In this document: piece after piece, positions 58,468 through 64,000 of the stretch | How positions within the stretch are numbered: the stretch's first letter is position 1 | Layout: every line of letters starts with the position of its first letter | Origin: an uncultured Phascolarctobacterium sp. | Lineage (GTDB): Bacteria; Bacillota; Negativicutes; Acidaminococcales; Acidaminococcaceae | Length of the DNA: 64,000 nt | NCBI RefSeq assembly: GCF_900753045.1 | Contig: NZ_CAADXO010000034.1 | Coordinates: 1 to 64,000, forward strand | Reading direction: 5' to 3' | Made by a program: the position numbers and the translations under genes | The notes under the pieces: model-generated | What the model was told of the DNA's origin: nothing | What the model saw: the letters and a program-made list of their open reading frames with translations, nothing else | Databases searched by the model: none

Positions 58468-61400
58468 ATGCCTGCAAGAAAAGGGTTTACCCGTTTTAAC
58501 GAGGATACCAGAGTAAAAATTCCGGCTACACTGCACTTTTTGCGTATTGGGTATCAGTACCAGTCGTTGAAAGATGCTGATATTGATTTTAATACGAAAA
58601 TTTTTGTCAATCGCTTTAAAACTGCTATTGAAAAAATCAACGGCAAGTCATTTTGTGATTTAGAGATTAAACAGCTGCTTGACGCTATTCACGATATTAT
58701 CCGTAGTAATGATATGGGGAAGGCGTTTTATCGTTGGCTGGTTGATCCTAATGACAAGGTAAAATTGATTGACCTTGATAATTGGGAGAACAATGATTTT
58801 GCAGTCGTAGATGAGCTGCCTTTTACAATATCAGAGGATTCGGAGGTTGGTTCTTTCCGTCCTGATATAAATATTCTCATCAATGGTATGCCTTTGGCGT
58901 TTCTTGAAGTGAAAAAACCTAATAACGAAGGCGGTATACAGGAAGAGTTCAAGCGCATGGTTGGTAAGCGTTTGCAGAATGCGGAATACACAAAGTTCTT
59001 CAATCTCATTCAGCTTGTTACTTTCAGCAATAATATGGAATATGAAGAGGCTGATGATGCTGAGGATGTTAAGGCAGGCTCGTTCTATTCTACGCCTAAT
59101 GGCCAAAGCACCAGCTTTTCTTTCTTCCGTGAGGATAGTCAGGCGTATCATTTGAACTATCCCTATAAAGAGATTGATGACGATACTATTCGCTATGTGA
59201 TTAAGGATTGTGGCTACAATCCTGCAGAGGCTGATACTCCGGAGTTTCAGGAAAATTATAAAACAACTACTCCCTGTAATTCCTTTATTACATCTTTTTT
59301 TGACAAAGAGCGTGTTATTTATATGCTTAAGTTTGGTATCGCTTATATCGATGACAAGGTACCACAGAAGCATATTATGCGCTATCCGCAATTTTTTGCG
59401 ACCAGAAAAATTATTGAGCGTATCGACAAGGGCGGGCATTCCGGCATTATCTGGCATACGCAAGGCAGCGGCAAGACTGCTTTGGCTGCCTTTGCAACAC
59501 ATGTGCTGAAGGATTATTTCGCCAAGAAGAATATAAATCCAAGGTTTTTCTTTGTTGTTGACCGTCTTGATCTTTTGACCCAGTCTTCTAATGAATTTAC
59601 GAAGCGCGGTCTTGATGTTATAAACTGTGAGAGCAGAGCGCAGTTTACCGCAGAGCTGCAAAAGCCGCTTTCTACCGCTACGAAGGCAGATGCACTAGGT
59701 GAAATCTGCGTAGTGAATATCCAAAAGTTTGAAAGCGATATTCCGCAGGCTAAAAATGAATATGGCGCTAATGTACAGCGTGTATTCTTTATTGACGAAG
59801 CACACCGCTCTTATGCTTCTACAGGTGAATTCTTTAAGAATCTTATGACCTGCGATACGGACGCTATTTATATTGCGCTTACCGGTACACCTCTTTTGAC
59901 GAAGAAGGAACGCTCTAACCTTAAGTTCGGCGATTACATTCATAAGTATTTTTATGATAAGTCAATTGCTGATGGTTATACGCTGCGGATTAAGAAGGAA
60001 AATATTGATACTGTTGCAAAGAAAGAAATCAAGCAGAACCTTTGCATTGAAGATGGGAAGCTGGATGATAAGGATGTTTACGAGTCTGAAAGCTATATCA
60101 GATGCCTTTGCCCGTTCATCGAGCGTGATTTTAAGCATTTCCGCTTAGAAAATCTTGATGATACGATAGGCGGTATGGTAGTATGCCGCAGCAATTTGCA
60201 GGCCAAGAAGGTTCAGGAATGGTTTGAAAAAAATTCCAAGCTGAGTACAGGTCTGGTTATTTCGGATTATGGCGACCCGGCACAGCGCGAAAAGAACAAA
60301 ACTTACCAGACTGATTTCCGTGAGTCTTATGTACCGGATATGCTGATTGTTAATTTTATGCTTACGACCGGTTATGATGTCAGCAGGCTGAAGAAGATGT
60401 ATCTGCTGCGCGGGCCTCATGCACAATCGCTGCTGCAGACTATTTCGCGTGTAAACCGTCCTTATAAGTCGCCCAAAGGCAAGGTTTACCGCTATGGTTA
60501 TATTGTCGATTTCATTGATATCGAGCAGGAGTATGAAAGTACTATCAATGCTTATATCAAAGAGCTGGAAAAGGACATGGAAGGTGACGAAGATGGCAGC
60601 CTTGCAGGTCTGGTAGTTGACAAAGAGGATATCAAGCGTAAGTATGATGGTTATATCAGCGAGCTGGATGATATGATGCTTGATTTGGATAATCTTGCAA
60701 GATTCGCGAAGATGATTACCATGTTCAATAAAGACACTTTGCTGAAGGTTCGGCGTCTGCTTAATGGTATTAAGGAATGCCGTACAGAATTTGTTCTGTC
60801 TAAGGCTGATGAATATATCAAGCTCATTGATTCAGATAAGCTGAAGAAGCAGGCAAGGACTGTTCAGGAAAGAATTGATTTCTTAAATCTGTCTACTAAT
60901 ACTGTGGCCATGATGGATCTTATAAGTGATAAGCGCATTGTGGAGATTATCTACGAGTTTATCAAGACCAGGATTGAAGTTCTTGACCTCAGTAAGTTTG
61001 CCCCCGGTTCCCCTGCGGGAGAAGAATTTAAGGAGCATGTTGTTAAAATCCAGCAAGAGATTAAACGGAACAAGGATAAGCAGGATATCAAGATGGTTGA
61101 GCTTGACCAGCTGCTGCAGAAAATATTTGAAAAGCTTAGTATTGGTGACATCGATGATATTGATGGTATCAATGAAAAGCTGAAGGAAGCGTTGGCAAAA
61201 GCAAAGGCTATCAATGATGAGAATGACCGTCTGGCAGCTCTTTATGGCGAGCATTTTGCTTTCGCAAAGGCCTACAAAGATGCCTCTGTTGATTACGACG
61301 TTGATAAGTCTGATGTCGAGAAGTTTTTGTGTATTGTCTATGATAACCTGAAGGACGTGCTGGATACGGATTCTATCGTTATTCAGGGAAGACAGAACTT

Positions 61401-61524
61401 TATCGATTCGATTAAGAAAGATGTTACCAAGATACTCCTCAAAGAGAAGCTTTATACTAAGGTTAAAGGCTTCTATGACGAGCTTTTAGGAGCGTTGTAT
61501 ACGGATATACAGCTCTACAGATAA
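58468..61524 (+). CDS. hsdR: Type I restriction enzyme subunit HsdR
   Basis: ATG 58468 follows AGGAGG; 1018 residues. The N-terminal nuclease shows D131 (RPDINILI) and EVKK near 147. The helicase part has Walker A TQGSGKT near 331, FIDEAHRSY near 442 and LTGTPLL, and the C-terminal helical region binds the methylase core. It translocates and cuts unmodified DNA together with HsdM and HsdS. It lies 17 bases before hsdM. Confidence 0.94.
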   Translation: MPARKGFTRFNEDTRVKIPATLHFLRIGYQYQSLKDADIDFNTKIFVNRFKTAIEKINGKSFCDLEIKQLLDAIHDIIRSNDMGKAFYRWLVDPNDKVKLIDLDNWENNDFAVVDELPFTISEDSEVGSFRPDINILINGMPLAFLEVKKPNNEGGIQEEFKRMVGKRLQNAEYTKFFNLIQLVTFSNNMEYEEADDAEDVKAGSFYSTPNGQSTSFSFFREDSQAYHLNYPYKEIDDDTIRYVIKDCGYNPAEADTPEFQENYKTTTPCNSFITSFFDKERVIYMLKFGIAYIDDKVPQKHIMRYPQFFATRKIIERIDKGGHSGIIWHTQGSGKTALAAFATHVLKDYFAKKNINPRFFFVVDRLDLLTQSSNEFTKRGLDVINCESRAQFTAELQKPLSTATKADALGEICVVNIQKFESDIPQAKNEYGANVQRVFFIDEAHRSYASTGEFFKNLMTCDTDAIYIALTGTPLLTKKERSNLKFGDYIHKYFYDKSIADGYTLRIKKENIDTVAKKEIKQNLCIEDGKLDDKDVYESESYIRCLCPFIERDFKHFRLENLDDTIGGMVVCRSNLQAKKVQEWFEKNSKLSTGLVISDYGDPAQREKNKTYQTDFRESYVPDMLIVNFMLTTGYDVSRLKKMYLLRGPHAQSLLQTISRVNRPYKSPKGKVYRYGYIVDFIDIEQEYESTINAYIKELEKDMEGDEDGSLAGLVVDKEDIKRKYDGYISELDDMMLDLDNLARFAKMITMFNKDTLLKVRRLLNGIKECRTEFVLSKADEYIKLIDSDKLKKQARTVQERIDFLNLSTNTVAMMDLISDKRIVEIIYEFIKTRIEVLDLSKFAPGSPAGEEFKEHVVKIQQEIKRNKDKQDIKMVELDQLLQKIFEKLSIGDIDDIDGINEKLKEALAKAKAINDENDRLAALYGEHFAFAKAYKDASVDYDVDKSDVEKFLCIVYDNLKDVLDTDSIVIQGRQNFIDSIKKDVTKILLKEKLYTKVKGFYDELLGALYTDIQLYR

Positions 61525-61541
61525 GAAGGGATGATTGTTTA

Positions 61542-63218
61542 ATGGCTGAAATTTACGAGTTGGAAATTCTGATTAAAAAGATGATAGATGACCTGAAGGG
61601 CTTGTGCCAGACTAATGGTCTTGCGAATACTGCAAGTGAGGAGGAAATTATTACTTCGGTTTTTCTTTACAAGTTCCTAAACGATAAATTTATTTATCAT
61701 CTGCAAGAGTTCTCCGAAGATACTGCATTGAGGATTGAAGATATTCTGAAGAATGAAAACTCCGAAATGGATGCCTTCTATGATAGCTATCCGCAGGATG
61801 TTGCATTTACTTATGACCAGACTATCGAAGCATTGGTAAAGAAAACTGCCAGCAAGGATTTCCATATGCTTTTTGATGATGCGCTGGAGGCTATTGCCAA
61901 GAATCCTAAGAATGAAGTTTTTGCAGTTGAATCTGCTGATGGTACTAAGAAAAAGCTGTTTGACAGACTGACGGAAAAGGTTGAACCGTCCAAGCGCTAT
62001 AATTTCGCAAGGAATATCTTTGGCATTATTGCGCAGGAGCATTTTGATTTTACCGGTGCTTTTCGCAATAACTTTGATTTTTACAGCACAATTTTCGAGT
62101 ATTTGATTAAGGATTACAACGTAGCCAGCGGTGTTTACGCCGAGTACTTCACGCCGCAGGCAGTATCAAGTATTATTGCCAAGATTTTAGTGCATATGAG
62201 TCCTGTTGAAGATAAATTCTATGAGATTTACGATCCGAGCGCCGGTTCCGGCAGTTTGGTTCTTCACCTTGCCAATGAGCTTGGACACGGTTCCTTTGGT
62301 GAAAAGGCCATTGTTTATACGCAGGATATTTCTGCTAAATCCTCACGCTTTTTGCGTCTGAATATGATGCTTAATGGTTTGACGCGTTCTCTTGGCAATA
62401 TTGTTGAAGGCGATACATTGGTGAAGCCTGCGCATTACAAGGTAGCGAATGATGCTTCTACCGGCAACAAGCTTTATGATTTTATTACCAGCAACCCGCC
62501 GTTCAAGATGGATTTTTCTTCTACCAGAGATAACATCGAAAACATTTGGGCGGACAGCGAAGAGCATGATGGCTTGCGTCGTTTCTTTGCGGGTGTACCT
62601 AAAATCCCGAACAAGAAAAAGGAATCTATGGCGATTTATCTTTGCTTTATTCAGCATATTTTGTGGTTCTTGAAGCCGGAAGGCAAGGCTGCGATTGTTG
62701 TGCCCACTGGCTTTATTACGGCTCAGAGCGGTATAGAAAAGAAGATTCGCGAGCAGCTTATCAAGAAGCATTGGCTGAAGGGCGTTGTTTCTATGCCTTC
62801 GAATATTTTTGCTAATACGGGCACGAACGTCAGCGTACTTTTCATTGATAAATCTAATCAGGAAGGCAAGATTCTGCTGATGGACGCTTCCAAGCTGGGC
62901 AAAAAGGTTAAGGACGGCAAGAACCAGCGTACTGTTTTGAGTAACGAAGAAATCAAGCAGATTGAGGATACCTTTATTGAGCAAAAAGAAGTTGAGGATT
63001 TCAGCGTTTCTGTTACCTATGAACAGGTGGCGGAAAAGAACTATTCCTTTTCTGCAGGCCAGTACTTTGATGTGAAGATTGAGTATGTGGAGCTGACGCA
63101 GGCAGAATTTTCGGAGAAGATGGCAGGATATAAGGCTAATCTGGCGCAGTATTTTGCTGATGGGAAGAAGCTGGAAGAAGAGATTATGAAGCAGGTTGAG
63201 GGGTTGAAGTATGAATAA
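61542..63218 (+). CDS. hsdM: Type I DNA methyltransferase subunit HsdM
   Basis: The 558-residue protein has the N-terminal HsdM helical domain, AdoMet motif DPSAGSGSL near 231 and intact catalytic NPPF near 318-321. It methylates adenine in the site chosen by HsdS. In contrast to the fusion gene at the front of the operon, all motifs are canonical. Its last eight bases overlap hsdS. Confidence 0.94.
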   Translation: MAEIYELEILIKKMIDDLKGLCQTNGLANTASEEEIITSVFLYKFLNDKFIYHLQEFSEDTALRIEDILKNENSEMDAFYDSYPQDVAFTYDQTIEALVKKTASKDFHMLFDDALEAIAKNPKNEVFAVESADGTKKKLFDRLTEKVEPSKRYNFARNIFGIIAQEHFDFTGAFRNNFDFYSTIFEYLIKDYNVASGVYAEYFTPQAVSSIIAKILVHMSPVEDKFYEIYDPSAGSGSLVLHLANELGHGSFGEKAIVYTQDISAKSSRFLRLNMMLNGLTRSLGNIVEGDTLVKPAHYKVANDASTGNKLYDFITSNPPFKMDFSSTRDNIENIWADSEEHDGLRRFFAGVPKIPNKKKESMAIYLCFIQHILWFLKPEGKAAIVVPTGFITAQSGIEKKIREQLIKKHWLKGVVSMPSNIFANTGTNVSVLFIDKSNQEGKILLMDASKLGKKVKDGKNQRTVLSNEEIKQIEDTFIEQKEVEDFSVSVTYEQVAEKNYSFSAGQYFDVKIEYVELTQAEFSEKMAGYKANLAQYFADGKKLEEEIMKQVEGLKYE

Positions 63219-64000
63219 AATTTTTAATGATTTTGCAAAAATTACAGATTGTCTTCATGCTACACCAATTTATTGTTCTCAAGGATATCCGATGGTAAGA
63301 GTAGAAAATGTTAATAATAGGTTTTTAAATTTGCAAAATTGTTTACAAGTTAGTGAAGAAACCTGTGATTTGCATAACAAGAATCATCGACCTCAAATGG
63401 GTGATATAATAATCACTAGAGTTGGTTCTTATGGGATGATTGCTTTGGTAAATACTGAAGAAAAATTTTGCTTAGGACAAAATATAGCTATTATATCACC
63501 TTTTGCAAACAGTCGATTTTTTTATTACTATCTTTTATCGCCTTATATTCAAAAAAATATATATGGTAATTCTGGTGGTTCTAGTTATAAAAGTTTGAGT
63601 TTAGAACAAATAAGGAATCTGCCTGTAAATATTGAGGGGTTAAAAATTGAAAGAATAGGGGATTTATTGTATTTAATTGATTCCAAAATCGAACTCAACA
63701 ACAAAATCATCTCTGAACTTGAATCCATGGCGAAAATCCTGTATGACTACTGGTTTTTACAGTTTGATTTCCCTGACGAAAACGGCAAGCCCTACAAGTC
63801 CTCTGGTGGCAAGATGGTCTACAACGAGGAGCTTAAGAGGGAGATTCCTGAGGGGTGGGAAGTAAAATCACTTTCACAGGTTATTTTAAGTAGTAAAAAT
63901 GGTGATTGGGGTAATGAAATCTCAAAAGCTGTTAATGATGTTCAAGTAAGATGTTTTAGAGGTGCTGATTTTTCTTCTATTGTCAGTGATTATAATCTGA
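63211..64000 (+). CDS. hsdS: Type I specificity subunit HsdS, 3' end cut by window
   Basis: The ATG at 63211 overlaps the end of hsdM. The open frame runs through the window end (263 codons seen). The first target recognition domain covers about 1-150. The central conserved helix and linker (DSKIELNNKIISELESMAK, then LYDYWFLQFDFPDENGKPY) follow. The second recognition domain begins with REIPEGWEV near residue 210. It determines the DNA sequence bound by the complex. Confidence 0.92.
   Translation, partial: MNKIFNDFAKITDCLHATPIYCSQGYPMVRVENVNNRFLNLQNCLQVSEETCDLHNKNHRPQMGDIIITRVGSYGMIALVNTEEKFCLGQNIAIISPFANSRFFYYYLLSPYIQKNIYGNSGGSSYKSLSLEQIRNLPVNIEGLKIERIGDLLYLIDSKIELNNKIISELESMAKILYDYWFLQFDFPDENGKPYKSSGGKMVYNEELKREIPEGWEVKSLSQVILSSKNGDWGNEISKAVNDVQVRCFRGADFSSIVSDYNL

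Overview
ORGANISM. The window reads as a chromosome segment of a diderm Firmicute, most likely the class Negativicutes (an Acidaminococcaceae or Phascolarctobacterium-like anaerobe). The sequence shows envelope genes of a two-membrane cell (a secretin, an OstA/LptA-like protein, an OmpH/Skp-like protein) beside Firmicute-style purine permeases and selenium-dependent hydroxylase accessory genes. Strong AGGAGG ribosome sites and consensus TTGACA/TATAAT promoters are common. Species cannot be fixed from the sequence alone.

LAYOUT. 0-9 kb: end of an AAA ATPase, a type IV pilus/secretion fragment (secretin divergent from PilB-like and PilT ATPases), a Kef-type antiporter, and a class IV aminotransferase-fold protein that has lost its PLP lysine, coupled to a small membrane protein. 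9-11.4 kb: two acyltransferase-fold genes, the first apparently starting at ATT. 11.4-16.5 kb: a compact mobile defence island (excisionase-like gene, broken Xre regulator, C5 methyltransferase, NotI-like restriction enzyme, OLD-family nuclease). 16.6-20.8 kb: lptA-like, dnaG-rpoD and a CAT tRNA. 20.9-31.2 kb: a nitrogen/purine catabolism neighbourhood (two tandem PuuE/PgdA-like deacetylases, a polar amino acid ABC importer, a hydantoin/allantoin racemase-like enzyme, yqeC-yqeB-xdhC, a purine permease, a mocA-like gene). The molybdenum hydroxylase itself is absent. 31.3-35.8 kb: tRNA-Arg, lgt, carbonic anhydrase, aspA and a secreted protein.

35.8-45.3 kb is a stack of accessory segments ending at a tRNA-Glu/tRNA-Gln pair. 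The last 15 bases of tRNA-Glu plus its terminator recur at about 37.5 and 43.1 kb, giving three tandem segments: one ends with hipBA, one carries a five-gene peptide/nickel-type ABC transporter, and one carries a putative nucleotidyltransferase toxin-antitoxin pair, a transposase fragment and an iteron-like array. 45.5-52.8 kb is core again (sbcDC, xpt-pbuX, an amidohydrolase and an unknown gene), followed by five tRNAs (Asp, Phe, Gly, Cys, Leu). 53.4-56 kb carries small unknown genes between two related hairpins.

56.1-64 kb is one operon from a consensus promoter: a methyltransferase/specificity fusion with a degenerate catalytic motif (THPF in place of NPPF), an unrecognised 175-residue protein, then hsdR, hsdM and hsdS (cut by the window end). 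This five-gene arrangement, the tRNA-Glu stack and the lysine-less aminotransferase are the most interesting items. Two complete or near-complete restriction systems, an OLD nuclease, HipBA and a second putative toxin-antitoxin pair make the window rich in defence and stability functions.
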